This document shows, piece after piece, positions 1 through 8,681 of a stretch of 64,000 nucleotides of DNA. Position numbers and translations under genes: made by a program. Positions within the stretch are counted from its first letter, which is position 1. Each line of letters starts with the position of its first letter. The DNA is from an uncultured Eubacteriales bacterium (lineage in GTDB: Bacteria; Bacillota; Clostridia; Oscillospirales; UBA644): contig CAUHAO010000004.1 in the NCBI GenBank assembly GCA_959604355.1, forward strand, positions 1 through 64,000. The letters are read 5' to 3'. Under the pieces are notes generated by a model. That model was not told the DNA's origin, did not search any database, and saw nothing but the letters and a program-made list of their open reading frames with translations.

Positions 1-10
1 TGACGGCTGC

Positions 11-42
11 GCAAAAATGCCCTTGCAAGCAAGCATTTTTGC
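11..42. terminator. Inverted repeat, terminator-like
   Basis: A perfect 10-bp inverted repeat (GCAAAAATGC at 11-20 with GCATTTTTGC at 33-42) encloses a 12-nt loop. The T-rich right arm would suit a terminator of a gene lying left of the window. It may instead be part of the promoter region, because a TATAAT follows at 49-54. Confidence 0.35.
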
Positions 43-54
43 TTATGGTATAAT
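23..54 (+). promoter_or_regulatory. Possible promoter for the GH42-like lipoprotein gene
   Basis: A perfect TATAAT lies at 49-54. The best -35 candidate, TTGCAA at 23-28, is 20 bp away, which is longer than ideal and lies inside the inverted repeat. Transcription would start near base 61, next to an ATG at 62. Confidence 0.4.
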
Positions 55-61
55 ACATATA

Positions 62-154
62 ATGAAAAGTTTTTCCTGCCGAAACCCTTTGTTAATACCG
101 CAAATTTGTTGTTTTTTAATATTAAATCCATACATACGAAAGAAACTGCCGTGA
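62..154 (+). CDS. Possible 30-codon leader ORF
   Basis: A short reading frame starts with ATG at 62, about where transcription from the TATAAT at 49-54 would begin, so it would be leaderless. It ends with TGA at 152-154, overlapping the GTG start (151) of the next gene in a GTGA arrangement typical of translational coupling. The predicted peptide (30 residues, starting MKSFSCRNPL) has no recognisable family. It could be chance; the exact overlap is the only support. Confidence 0.2.
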   Translation: MKSFSCRNPLLIPQICCFLILNPYIRKKLP

Positions 155-1758
155 AAAACATTGTTGCCGAAATCATCTGTATCATAATATGTCTGCTGAC
201 ACTCAATTCCTGTGTGTCGTCAGGCACATTTATTGTAGACCAATCGTGGGACAATTATATGCCCGAGCCGGCGAAAGAATACTCCGGGCCGGCGCTTCAA
301 GGGGACACGGAAACGAATTTTACGCTTTGGAGCTGGCAGGTAACATCGGCAGACCTCGCGCAGCAATATGCTGATGAAATCAAAAAATACGGATTCGACG
401 GTATCGAATTATGTGTTCGTTGGAGTGATTTTGAACCCCGGCAAGGCGTTTTTGATTGGCGATATCTCGACTCTGTTCTCGATGTGTTTATCAAAAACGG
501 CTTCAATCTCAGTCTGAGCATCCTTTTCTGGAGCGAAGACCTTGAATGGAAAGACGCGCTCGAATACCAGGAAACATCCGACGGACAGATTTACAAATAC
601 GACGACATAAGAGGATCCTTCCTCTGTCTGAACAGCGAAACAAACATTGAAATCGTTAAAAACACAGTCAAATACTTTGCTATCCACTGTGCTTCGAAAT
701 ACGGCAACAATATTACGCGCTGGCATATCCGTACCAACTGTTTTGCCAATATGGAATATGCGCCGCTCACAGACCTTGACTATTCCGCACCGTCCATGAG
801 GGCTTTCGTTGATTTTCTCTCGGAAAAATATTCGCTTGAACAGTTCAACATCAAGTATAAGACGAAATACACGGCATGGGAAGAATTGCTTTCGGTCAAA
901 AAAGAAACACTGCCACAACTATGTACTTACGACTGGAAGCTTTTCAAGCAGGATACGATAATCAATTTTGCAAACATCTGCAATGACGTGCTCAAAATCG
1001 CAAGCGAAAATATCCCCACAGTCCTGCAATTAGGCAGTTTCTGGGATACACCCGCGTCATATTATCGCGGCGTTTTTGATATTTACACGATTTCAAAAAA
1101 ATGCAATGCAGATATAATACAGACAAGCGATTCTCCCGCATGGCCGCACGATTTTTCGGCAGACCTCATGACTTCCATGTCGGACAAGCTTTTTGCAATG
1201 GAAATTGACGGAGCTTGGCGCGATGAATCGGATTTTTCAGGATACGTAGATCAGGCGGCAACAATAGGGGCCTCGAAAATACACTATCTCAACACCGTAA
1301 ACTGGGAACTTGAAGATATACAGGCATACGGCGAAAAATATATTTCAAAGTTCACCTCGGGATTTAATTCCGCCGAAGAGCGTGCCGATGCAGACGAAAC
1401 GGATGTCATACTCGTAAACACGCTCGATTTCTTACTCCGTCAGCCGCCTCAGGATCTTTACGACCTGTATTATTACGCATATAAGAATATGAGCGGTAAA
1501 AACGCGAGAAAAGTCAGGTTTATCTCAGACACACAGATCATTGAGAATCCCGACATTCTCAACGGAATTAAAAAAATACATCTCGGACAGCTTGACGAAG
1601 TAATATATATACAAGACGAAGTAGGGGAGATTTTAGCGAATTCGAATGTCCGGCTAATTGACGACCGCAACGATCAACCGAGTTTTGTCGACCAATACGG
1701 AGAGCCCCTGAAAGAAAACATACAAGTAAAACTCAGACAAAAGATAAAAAACAGCTAA
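151..1758 (+). CDS. GH42-like (beta-galactosidase fold) lipoprotein
   Basis: The protein resembles the N-terminal (beta/alpha)8 domain of family 42 glycoside hydrolases: FDGIELCVRWSDFEPRQG followed by FDW, then SAPSMRAFVDFLSEKYSLEQFN, the usual GH42 block after the acid/base strand (quoted in parts). The GTG at 151 is chosen because it gives a clean signal peptide ending in the lipobox LNSC, so the mature protein should be a membrane-anchored extracellular lipoprotein of about 515 residues. TTG at 106 is an alternative in-frame start. The probable nucleophile is Glu351 in FAMEID. At the acid/base position, where GH42 enzymes have Asn-Glu, this protein reads TNCF (Asn196-Cys197), so catalysis may be altered or lost. 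Substrate is unknown. Its stop overlaps the stop of the convergent next gene by 4 bases. Confidence 0.6.
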   Translation: MKNIVAEIICIIICLLTLNSCVSSGTFIVDQSWDNYMPEPAKEYSGPALQGDTETNFTLWSWQVTSADLAQQYADEIKKYGFDGIELCVRWSDFEPRQGVFDWRYLDSVLDVFIKNGFNLSLSILFWSEDLEWKDALEYQETSDGQIYKYDDIRGSFLCLNSETNIEIVKNTVKYFAIHCASKYGNNITRWHIRTNCFANMEYAPLTDLDYSAPSMRAFVDFLSEKYSLEQFNIKYKTKYTAWEELLSVKKETLPQLCTYDWKLFKQDTIINFANICNDVLKIASENIPTVLQLGSFWDTPASYYRGVFDIYTISKKCNADIIQTSDSPAWPHDFSADLMTSMSDKLFAMEIDGAWRDESDFSGYVDQAATIGASKIHYLNTVNWELEDIQAYGEKYISKFTSGFNSAEERADADETDVILVNTLDFLLRQPPQDLYDLYYYAYKNMSGKNARKVRFISDTQIIENPDILNGIKKIHLGQLDEVIYIQDEVGEILANSNVRLIDDRNDQPSFVDQYGEPLKENIQVKLRQKIKNS

Positions 1759-2090
1759 TCAATATATTTTTCTATTTCATTTTTGGGGATGACTTTCAAA
1801 GCCCCGTCATTTCGCACGTAAATATTGCATATTCTGACATTTTCTTCCGTCAATCCGTCAGATATAATCAGAACCTTCTCACAGTTTTCTAGTCTCTGCA
1901 TTCCGCTGTCAAACAAATCCCGCAGTTGATGCTCGACATTTTCTTCTTTATTCAACGTAATAACGGAGTAAATCTTTCCGTGAAAGCGTTTTACGGCAAA
2001 AAATCTCATTATTTCGATTCCTATAGCGCTTATTCCGACAACGGCAAGAAAGCAGAGAACTATTTCCGCGACTATTCTAATAATGTTCAT
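1755..2090 (-). CDS. Small membrane-anchored hypothetical protein
   Basis: An 111-residue protein of no recognised family. Residues about 4-30 form one hydrophobic segment (IVAEIVLCFLAVVGISAIGI), followed by a roughly 80-residue soluble part with mixed charge, containing KVLIISDGLTEENVRICNIY, which looks like a small alpha/beta fold. The N-terminal segment could anchor the rest inside the cell. It is transcribed away from parA and converges on the GH42-like gene. No promoter was identified with confidence. The ORF is supported by length, position and the absence of a competing frame, not by homology. Confidence 0.5.
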   Translation of the reverse strand: MNIIRIVAEIVLCFLAVVGISAIGIEIMRFFAVKRFHGKIYSVITLNKEENVEHQLRDLFDSGMQRLENCEKVLIISDGLTEENVRICNIYVRNDGALKVIPKNEIEKYID

Positions 2091-2132
2091 GATTAATAAC
2101 CCAACCTTTCATTATATGTTATGCGTAAAGGA

Positions 2133-2148
2133 TGTTTCACGTGAAACA
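2133..2148. promoter_or_regulatory. parS centromere site 1
   Basis: Exact match to the Firmicutes parS consensus TGTTTCACGTGAAACA. The palindrome extends to 28 bp (2127-2154) and is followed by a short T run. ParB binds such sites and spreads from them to organise the origin region. Confidence 0.95.
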
Positions 2149-2170
2149 TCCTTTTTTGTTGTCGTGAAAA

Positions 2171-2186
2171 TGTTTCACGTGAAACA
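2171..2186. promoter_or_regulatory. parS centromere site 2
   Basis: A second exact TGTTTCACGTGAAACA, 38 bp centre-to-centre from the first and about 100 bp before parA. Together they form a tandem loading site about 13.6 kb from the probable oriC. Confidence 0.95.
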
Positions 2187-2230
2187 TCTTTGAACTTTTA
2201 CGATTATTCGCGGTTTTTCACCGTATCTAC

Positions 2231-2259
2231 TTGATTTTTACATAAATTAGTGATATAAT
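2231..2259 (+). promoter_or_regulatory. parAB promoter
   Basis: TTGATT (2231-2236), a 17-bp spacer and a perfect TATAAT (2254-2259) form a strong housekeeping promoter. It gives a very short 5' leader for parA and lies just downstream of both parS sites, so bound ParB could influence it. Confidence 0.8.
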
Positions 2260-2283
2260 GTAGATATTAAAATTACAGATCGG

Positions 2284-3081
2284 ATGAATATCATGCACAA
2301 GATAATCGCCGTAGCGAATCAAAAGGGTGGCGTCGGTAAAACCACCACTGCCGTAAATCTCGCCTCATGTCTTGCGTCAACGATATCGGGACGAGTATTG
2401 CTTGTCGACCTTGACCCGCAGGGTAACGCGACGAGCGGATGCGGAATAAGCAAAAAGCAAATTAAACATTCATCTTATAAACTTCTTACAGAGGACTCGG
2501 GCAGGGAAGCCTTTGACGCCGCGGTTCTTTCAACCGGTTTCAAAAACCTCGACATTTTACCCTCCGACATAAATCTCGTCGGTGCTGAAATAAGCCTTGT
2601 TGATGCCGAACACAGAGAAATGCGCCTTAAAAAAATCCTTGAATTCTCTGATAAATATGATTTCGTCATCATAGACTGCCCTCCGTCGCTCGGTCTGCTG
2701 ACTCTTAACGCATTTACTTCAGCGGATTCGGTTCTGATACCGATTCAATGCGAATTCTATGCCCTTGAGGGTCTTTCCCAGTTGATGAACACCGTAAAAC
2801 AGGTAAAGCGCCTATACAACCCCGCCTTGGATATCGAGGGCGTCGTCGTGACAATGTATGACGGAAGACTTAACCTAACGATACAAGTTCTTGCGGAAGT
2901 TAAAAAATTCTTTGCAAACAAACTTTATAAAACCGTTATTCCGCGCAATGTAAGAATCTCTGAGGCACCCAGCCACGGAAAACCCATAAATTATTACGAC
3001 AAAAACGCAAAAGGTTCGACAGCATATATGGAACTTGCCGCCGAATTTTTGCGTAGGAACGGGAAGGGAGATGCAAAATGA
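2284..3081 (+). CDS. parA: Chromosome partitioning ATPase ParA (Soj)
   Basis: A deviant Walker ATPase of 265 residues. The deviant Walker A is KGGVGKTTTAVNLAS (about residues 14-28), the A' region is LLVDLDPQGNATSG and Walker B is FVIIDCPPSLG. ParA/Soj binds DNA non-specifically as an ATP dimer, acts with ParB-parS in origin segregation and regulates DnaA in Bacillus. The start may be ATG 2284 or ATG 2293; both fit the family length, and no strong ribosome binding site separates them. Its ATG-proximal region follows the promoter at 2231-2259. The last codons overlap parB by 4 bases (ATGA), indicating translational coupling. In many Firmicutes parAB follows mnmG-rsmG; here it lies on the other side of dnaA, beside serS. 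Confidence 0.95.
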   Translation: MNIMHKIIAVANQKGGVGKTTTAVNLASCLASTISGRVLLVDLDPQGNATSGCGISKKQIKHSSYKLLTEDSGREAFDAAVLSTGFKNLDILPSDINLVGAEISLVDAEHREMRLKKILEFSDKYDFVIIDCPPSLGLLTLNAFTSADSVLIPIQCEFYALEGLSQLMNTVKQVKRLYNPALDIEGVVVTMYDGRLNLTIQVLAEVKKFFANKLYKTVIPRNVRISEAPSHGKPINYYDKNAKGSTAYMELAAEFLRRNGKGDAK

Positions 3082-3947
3082 AGAAAACCGGACTTGGCAG
3101 AGGTCTCGACGAGCTTTTTGCAGAAAACAACATTGACATTTCGGATGAAAAGCAGATAACTAAGGTCCGTATTTCGGAGGTTGAACCGAATAAGGAACAG
3201 CCCCGCAAAACTTTTGAAAAAGAAAAACTTGAAGAATTGGCCTCCTCAATCGCCGAACACGGACTCTTACAACCCGTGATTGTCCGAAAAATCGGGGACA
3301 GATACCAGATAATCTCAGGCGAGCGTCGTTGGCGCGCGTCGAGAATGGCAGGTTTGATAGAAATCCCGGTTATCGTCAAAGATATTGACGATAAAACGGC
3401 GCTTGAAATAGGCCTTATAGAGAATTTACAGCGTGAAGACCTGAACGCGGTCGAAGAAGCGCAAGGATATAAAGCGCTTACAGATGAATACGGTCTTACT
3501 CAGGAAGAAATTTCCAGACGTATCGGAAAATCACGCCCGGCAATAGCAAACTCCATGAGAATACTTTCTCTGCCGAAAAGTGTGCTCGACTGTGTGCTTG
3601 ACGGCTCACTCACCTCGGGGCACTGCAGAGCTCTGCTGACTTTGCGTGAAAAGATAGGGGACGAGGAGAAATTTCTCGAGGCCGTCAAACAGGTAATTGC
3701 AAAAGAAATGACCGTGAGAGATGTCGAAAATCTCGCAAAGCATTACGGCGAAGCGCCTAAAACTCCGAAAATGGGTAATATATACTATCAGGAGATAGAA
3801 GAAGATATTTCCCGCAGTTGGGGAAGAAAAATCAAGATAAAATCAAGCGGAAAAGGCGAAAAAGTACACGGCAGGATCGAACTTGAATACTATAACCGAG
3901 ACGATCTCGAAAATCTTATAGAATTATTAAAAAACAGAGGTAACTGA
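3078..3947 (+). CDS. parB: Chromosome partitioning protein ParB (Spo0J)
   Basis: A 289-residue ParB with the expected order: an N-terminal CTPase/ParB-box domain starting at [12 protein letters not shown] (about residue 35), box [10 protein letters not shown] (about 77-84), [14 protein letters not shown], then a helix-turn-helix [20 protein letters not shown] that reads parS, and a C-terminal dimerisation domain. ParB loads at parS as a CTP-dependent clamp and recruits SMC. Two perfect parS sites sit about 0.9 kb upstream. The start overlaps the parA stop and has the strong ribosome binding site GGAAGGGAG. serS begins one base after its stop codon, so the three genes are probably one transcript. 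Confidence 0.95.
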   Translation: MKKTGLGRGLDELFAENNIDISDEKQITKVRISEVEPNKEQPRKTFEKEKLEELASSIAEHGLLQPVIVRKIGDRYQIISGERRWRASRMAGLIEIPVIVKDIDDKTALEIGLIENLQREDLNAVEEAQGYKALTDEYGLTQEEISRRIGKSRPAIANSMRILSLPKSVLDCVLDGSLTSGHCRALLTLREKIGDEEKFLEAVKQVIAKEMTVRDVENLAKHYGEAPKTPKMGNIYYQEIEEDISRSWGRKIKIKSSGKGEKVHGRIELEYYNRDDLENLIELLKNRGN

Positions 3948-3948
3948 A

Positions 3949-5220
3949 ATGTTAGACATTAAAAATATCCGCACTGACATTGAAAAAATACAGGCAGGAT
4001 TAAAAAAGAGAAACAAGGAAATGGACTTGCAGCCGCTTCTCGACCTTGACGCGAAACGCAGAACCGTGCTCGTCGAAACAGAGAAAATGAAAGCGGAACA
4101 GAACAGAGTTTCCAAAATGATTCCTCAGTATAAAAAAGAGGGGAAAGACACCTCCGCGATTTTTGCGGAAATGAAAGAGCTTTCCGATAAAATCAAAGAT
4201 AACGATGCGGCAATAAAGGAATATGACGACGCAATCCAGAAATTTCTCCTTTCGATCCCAAACATTCCGCTCGATATCGTTCCCGACGGCAAAGACAGCG
4301 ACGATAATCTTGAAGTAAGAAGAATCGGCACTCCGACCCAGTTTGATTTTGAGCCGCTTCCGCATTGGGATCTCGGAGAATCTCTCGGCATCCTCGACCC
4401 CGAAAGAGCAGCAAAAGTCACCGGCGCACGTTTCCACTTCTATAAGGGCGATGGTGCAAAACTTGAACGCTCCGTAATCAATTTCTTCCTAAACACCCAT
4501 ACTGAAGCGGGCTACACCGAAGTTTTCCCGCCTTACATGGTCAACAGAAAGTCCATGACAGGTACCGGTCAGCTGCCGAAGTTTGAAGAAGACGCGTTTA
4601 AGCTTTCCACAAACGACTATTTTCTCATTCCCACCGCAGAAGTTCCGGTAACGAACTATCACGCGGACGAAATTCTTGATGCCGCACAGCTTCCGATAAA
4701 ATATTGCGCATATTCCGCATGTTTCAGAGCTGAGGCGGGCAGCGCAGGCAGAGACACTCGCGGACTTATCCGCCAGCATCAGTTCAACAAAGTGGAACTC
4801 GTTAAATTCTGCACACCCGAAACAGCTATAGACGAGCTCGACGAACTAACACACGAAGCGGAAAAAACTCTACAGATCCTTGGCCTTCCTTACAGAGTCG
4901 TAAGACTTTGCGGCGGAGACCTTGGCTTCAGCTCAGCTATAACATATGATATTGAAGTATGGATGCCGTCATACAATAGATATGTAGAGATTTCTTCCTG
5001 CTCTTGCTTTACAGACTTCCAGGCGCGCCGCGCAAACATCAAATACCGCGCATCTGCCAAAGATAAGCCGCAGTATGTCTATACTCTCAACGGCTCCGGA
5101 CTTGCAGTCGGCCGTACCGTCGCGGCAATTCTCGAGAACTGCCAGAACAAGGACGGTTCTGTCACAATTCCTGAAGCTCTCCGTCCGTACATGGGCAAAG
5201 ACCTCATCAAAAAGAACTGA
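3949..5220 (+). CDS. serS: Seryl-tRNA synthetase
   Basis: A 423-residue class II synthetase that charges tRNA-Ser, including the tRNA-Ser(GCU) encoded at 42.3 kb. The N-terminal third is the long antiparallel coiled coil that contacts the tRNA variable arm (about residues 1-105, e.g. [20 protein letters not shown]). Motif 2 is visible as [20 protein letters not shown] and motif 3 as [17 protein letters not shown]. Length is typical. The ribosome binding site AGAGG lies across the end of parB. No T-box leader is present: the gene is only one base from parB, so any amino-acid control would have to act on the parAB-serS transcript. A strong terminator follows. Confidence 0.97.
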   Translation: MLDIKNIRTDIEKIQAGLKKRNKEMDLQPLLDLDAKRRTVLVETEKMKAEQNRVSKMIPQYKKEGKDTSAIFAEMKELSDKIKDNDAAIKEYDDAIQKFLLSIPNIPLDIVPDGKDSDDNLEVRRIGTPTQFDFEPLPHWDLGESLGILDPERAAKVTGARFHFYKGDGAKLERSVINFFLNTHTEAGYTEVFPPYMVNRKSMTGTGQLPKFEEDAFKLSTNDYFLIPTAEVPVTNYHADEILDAAQLPIKYCAYSACFRAEAGSAGRDTRGLIRQHQFNKVELVKFCTPETAIDELDELTHEAEKTLQILGLPYRVVRLCGGDLGFSSAITYDIEVWMPSYNRYVEISSCSCFTDFQARRANIKYRASAKDKPQYVYTLNGSGLAVGRTVAAILENCQNKDGSVTIPEALRPYMGKDLIKKN

Positions 5221-5229
5221 AAACCATAA

Positions 5230-5270
5230 AAACAGAATCCCTTGCGGCAATTCCGCAAGGGATTCTGTTT
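5230..5270. terminator. Bidirectional terminator between serS and rsmA
   Basis: A perfect 18-bp stem (5230-5247 with 5253-5270) and a 5-nt loop lie between two convergent genes. A-rich sequence before it and a T-rich stretch after it allow termination in both directions. Confidence 0.9.
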
Positions 5271-5287
5271 GTCTTAAAGTTTTTTCC

Positions 5288-6157
5288 TTATTTCAGATGC
5301 AGTTCTCGCTTTTCAGCCGTTATAGCATCCGCAAGGTGAGCGAAATCTTCAAGAGAGAGGGTTTCACCGCGAACAGCGGCCTCAAGTCCCGCTCTTTGCA
5401 ATATTTCTGCGGTTTTTTCGCTTGAAAATCCGTACGAAGCTCGCAGATTGTTCGCAAGAGTCTTTCTGCGCATCGCAAACGCGGCGCGAATGACATGGAA
5501 AAGCTCGTCCGTCGAATTTACAGCAACACGCTCTTTCTTGATATCGAACCGTAGCACCGCAGAATCGACTTTCGGCGCAGGCATGAACGATCCGGCGGAC
5601 ACTCCGAAAAGCGTCCTGACATTCGCGTAATATGCGACCGACGCGGTAACTGAGCCATAGTCTTTACCGCCGGGGCCGGCACAAAAGCGCTGGGCAAGTT
5701 CTTTCTGTACCATGACTATAATACTCTTTATCGGCGCACCGCTTTCCAGAAGCGCCATTATTATCGGCGTTGTTATGTAATACGGCAGATTTGCGCAGAC
5801 AGTAAGAGGCTTTCCTCCTCGTTCGGCGCAAAGAGCGGAAATGTCGAAGTTAAGGATGTCATCATTTATTACGTCAACATTATCAAATTCCGCCAACGTC
5901 TCCGAGAGTATAGGAAGCAGACGATTATCTATCTCGACTGCCGTGACATGCTTCGCGCGTAAAGCGAGTTCTTTCGTCAGACATCCTATCCCGGGGCCGA
6001 TTTCGAGCACTTCGGAGCTTTCATCAATGTCGGAAGATTCCGCTATCCTTTTCGGGACAGCGGAATTGATAAGAAAATTCTGACCAAGGGACTTTGAAAA
6101 CGTGAATCCGTATCTTTCGAGGATATTCTTAATCACGCTCGGCGTTGTAAGTTCCAT
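5288..6157 (-). CDS. rsmA: 16S rRNA dimethyladenosine transferase RsmA (KsgA)
   Basis: A 289-residue Rossmann-fold methyltransferase that dimethylates the two adjacent adenosines near the 3' end of 16S rRNA (A1518/A1519 in E. coli numbering). It shows the KsgA start SLGQNFLIN, the SAM-binding motif VLEIGPGIGCLT, the acidic residue after strand 2 (TAVEID) and the catalytic motif IV NLPYYITTP. Length is normal. Its ATG shares a base with the prfB stop (TAATG), so translation is probably coupled. It is the last gene of the dnaA-to-rsmA leftward block and ends just before the bidirectional terminator at 5230-5270. Confidence 0.95.
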   Translation of the reverse strand: MELTTPSVIKNILERYGFTFSKSLGQNFLINSAVPKRIAESSDIDESSEVLEIGPGIGCLTKELALRAKHVTAVEIDNRLLPILSETLAEFDNVDVINDDILNFDISALCAERGGKPLTVCANLPYYITTPIIMALLESGAPIKSIIVMVQKELAQRFCAGPGGKDYGSVTASVAYYANVRTLFGVSAGSFMPAPKVDSAVLRFDIKKERVAVNSTDELFHVIRAAFAMRRKTLANNLRASYGFSSEKTAEILQRAGLEAAVRGETLSLEDFAHLADAITAEKRELHLK

Positions 6158-7257
6158 TATTTGATATATTTGAGATAGGCATTGATAAATCCGTCAAGAT
6201 CTCCGTCCATAACGGCGTTTATATTGCCCATTTCATAGTTTGTACGGTGATCTTTCACGAGCGTATAAGGCATAAAGACGTATGAACGAATCTGTGAGCC
6301 CCATGCAATCTGCATCTGATCGCCTTTGATATCTTCTATTTTATCAAGATGTTCGCGCTCTTTGATTTCGAGAAGCTTGCTTTTTAGCATGCGCAGAGCC
6401 TGCTCTTTGTTCTGCTTCTGGCTGCGCTCGTTTTGGCATCCGACAACTATACCCGTAGGCTTATGAATGATACGGATGGCTGAGTCGGTCTTGTTGACAT
6501 GCTGTCCGCCGGCGCCGCTTGCACGGTGTGCTTCAATGATAAGGTCTTCGTCGCGGATATCTATGGTCTTGTCATCAGCGATTTCGGGGACGACTTCGAC
6601 CGACGCAAAAGAAGTATGTCTTCTGCCGGAAGCGTCGAACGGAGAAACGCGTACAAGGCGATGAACGCCCGACTCGGATTTGAGATATCCGTAGGCATTC
6701 AAGCCTTCAATAACTATTGTTGCGCTCTTTATTCCGGCTTCATCGCCGTCAAGCAAGTCTGTCACTTTGACTTTATAGCCGTGCTGCTCTCCGAAACGGG
6801 TATACATACGGTAAAGCATGAGCGCCCAGTCCTGCGCCTCAGTACCGCCTGCGCCGGGGTGGAGGGTGAGAATTGCATTGCACTTATCGTATTCACCGCT
6901 CAACAGCGTCTCCAAAGTCTGCTTTTCGAGCTCCTTTTCGATATCATCAACAGCCTTGATTATATCTTCTTCAAGCCCTTCGACACCCTCTTCAATGGCT
7001 ATTTCAACGAGAGTCTGCCCGTCCTCGTACATCGCAACGAGCGCATTGTACTTCACGATTTGCTCTTTAATGCCCTTCTGTTCGGTGAGGATGCGCTGAG
7101 ACGCGTCCATATCGTTCCAGAAGTCCGGTGCGGAGCTTTTTTCTTCAAGTTCCGCAAGACGAGTCTTGAGCTGATCAAGTTTCAGCGCCGACGCGAGCTC
7201 TTTTATCTGTTTGCCGAGGTCTTCAAGTTTCAGTCTGTATTCATCTATAAGTATCAT
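6157..7257 (-). CDS. prfB: Peptide chain release factor 2, no programmed frameshift
   Basis: A 366-residue class I release factor recognising UGA and UAA. The RF2 specificity tripeptide SPF is present in VSPFDASG, and the catalytic GGQ loop in RASGAGGQHVNKTDSA. In most bacteria prfB needs a +1 frameshift at CTT-TGA-C about codon 25; here the corresponding place reads CTT GAT (Leu27-Asp28, bases 7174-7179) and the frame is open throughout, so the autoregulatory frameshift has been lost or never existed. The start at 7257 matches the RF2 length. The gene lies 20 bp after glyS and its stop overlaps the rsmA start. Known neighbours in Bacillus (secA) are elsewhere, at 33.6-36.4 kb. Confidence 0.95.
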   Translation of the reverse strand: MILIDEYRLKLEDLGKQIKELASALKLDQLKTRLAELEEKSSAPDFWNDMDASQRILTEQKGIKEQIVKYNALVAMYEDGQTLVEIAIEEGVEGLEEDIIKAVDDIEKELEKQTLETLLSGEYDKCNAILTLHPGAGGTEAQDWALMLYRMYTRFGEQHGYKVKVTDLLDGDEAGIKSATIVIEGLNAYGYLKSESGVHRLVRVSPFDASGRRHTSFASVEVVPEIADDKTIDIRDEDLIIEAHRASGAGGQHVNKTDSAIRIIHKPTGIVVGCQNERSQKQNKEQALRMLKSKLLEIKEREHLDKIEDIKGDQMQIAWGSQIRSYVFMPYTLVKDHRTNYEMGNINAVMDGDLDGFINAYLKYIK

Positions 7258-7277
7258 AGGTGTTCAGGTCAAACCTT

Positions 7278-8681
7278 TCAAAAAACGAGTTTATCTTCAA
7301 TGAACTTAACAATGTCATCGATTTTTATACGCTGCTGCTGCATAGTGTCTCTGTCACGGACGGTCACACAGCCGTCGTTCTCGCTGTCAAAGTCGTATGT
7401 GATGCAGAAAGGCGTGCCGATTTCGTCCTGGCGTCTGTAACGCTTGCCGATAGAGCCCGCGTCATCAAAATCAACATTGAAATGCTTACGCAGCTCTTCG
7501 AAAACTTTGTCTGCTCCTTCGTTGAGTTTCTTTGAAAGGGGCAGAACTGCCGCCTTGACGGGAGCAAGAACAGGATGCAAATGCATTACAACACGCGTGT
7601 CGTTCTTTTCTGCGTCAACGACTTCTTCATCGTATGCGTCGCAAAGCACCGCGAGAACGCTGCGCTCAACACCGAGGCTCGGCTCGATGACATAAGGTAT
7701 ATATCTTTCGTTGGTCTCGGGATCAAAATACGAGAGATCTTTGCCGGAAGTATTCTGATGCTGTGTCAGATCGTAGTCGGTGCGGTCCGCAACGCCCCAA
7801 AGTTCGCCCCATCCGAACGGGAAAAGGAATTCAAAGTCGGTCGTTGCTTTGGAATAGAAGCATAGCTCCTCGGGATCGTGGTCACGCAGACGGATATTTT
7901 CATCTCTCAGACCAATGGAAAGCAGCCATTCATGGCAGAAATTACGCCAATAGTTGAACCATTCGAGGTCTGTGCCGGGTTTGCAGAAAAATTCAAGTTC
8001 CATCTGCTCAAACTCGCGTACACGGAAGATGAAGTTTCCCGGAGTTATCTCGTTGCGGAAAGATTTGCCTATCTGACCGATACCGAAAGGAAGCTTTTTG
8101 CGCGCTGTACGCTGTACGTTTGCGAAGTTGACAAATATGCCCTGCGCAGTTTCGGGACGCAGATAAACGGTGTTTTTCGCATCTTCGGTAACGCCCTGGA
8201 ACGTTTTGAACATAAGGTTGAACTGGCGTATATCGGTAAAGTTATGCTTTTTGCAGGTGGGGCATGGAATATTATGCTCTTCGATGAAATCCTTCATCTC
8301 CGCCTGAGAAAAAGCATCTATCGGCTTAGGAAGAGTGTAATTTTCCGCCGCCGTCCAATCCTCTATGAGCTTATCCGCACGGAAACGCTCGTGGCACTCA
8401 CGGCAGTCGAGAAGCGGGTCGGAAAATCCCGCAAGATGTCCGCTCGCGACCCATGTCTGGGGATTCATAAGAATAGCAGCGTCGAGACCGACGTTATATC
8501 TGTTGCCCTGTATAAATTTCTGCCACCATGCCTTTTTGACGTTGTTTTTCAGCTCAACGCCGAGCGGGCCGTAGTCCCATGTGTTTGCAAGTCCGCCGTA
8601 TATTTCGGAGCCGGCGTAGATAAAACCTCTTGTTTTGCAGAGATTAACTATCTTCTCCATCGTTTTTTCGGTATTATTCAT
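7278..8681 (-). CDS. glyS: Glycyl-tRNA synthetase, single-chain type
   Basis: A 467-residue class II glycyl-tRNA synthetase of the homodimeric (eukaryote and Gram-positive) kind, not the alpha2beta2 kind. It begins [20 protein letters not shown] and has [19 protein letters not shown] near the N terminus, a Cys pair cluster (CRECHERF and CPTCKKHN) in the insertion domain, motif 2 [20 protein letters not shown] (starting FRNE), and the C-terminal anticodon-binding domain. ATG 8681 is preferred over upstream starts because AAAGGA precedes it and the family begins here. It overlaps the end of gyrA by 8 bases. No T-box was seen upstream; the gene seems to be driven from the gyrase transcript. Confidence 0.93.
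   Translation of the reverse strand: MNNTEKTMEKIVNLCKTRGFIYAGSEIYGGLANTWDYGPLGVELKNNVKKAWWQKFIQGNRYNVGLDAAILMNPQTWVASGHLAGFSDPLLDCRECHERFRADKLIEDWTAAENYTLPKPIDAFSQAEMKDFIEEHNIPCPTCKKHNFTDIRQFNLMFKTFQGVTEDAKNTVYLRPETAQGIFVNFANVQRTARKKLPFGIGQIGKSFRNEITPGNFIFRVREFEQMELEFFCKPGTDLEWFNYWRNFCHEWLLSIGLRDENIRLRDHDPEELCFYSKATTDFEFLFPFGWGELWGVADRTDYDLTQHQNTSGKDLSYFDPETNERYIPYVIEPSLGVERSVLAVLCDAYDEEVVDAEKNDTRVVMHLHPVLAPVKAAVLPLSKKLNEGADKVFEELRKHFNVDFDDAGSIGKRYRRQDEIGTPFCITYDFDSENDGCVTVRDRDTMQQQRIKIDDIVKFIEDKLVF

Noticed and set aside
2127..2154. The 28-bp palindrome at parS site 1 as a terminator
   Set aside because: It is an exact parS with a symmetrical extension; the nearby plus-strand T run may help termination, but no upstream plus-strand gene needs it.
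3947..3990. Possible T-box or other leader before serS and glyS
   Set aside because: Both genes start within a few bases of an upstream coding gene, leaving no room for a leader.
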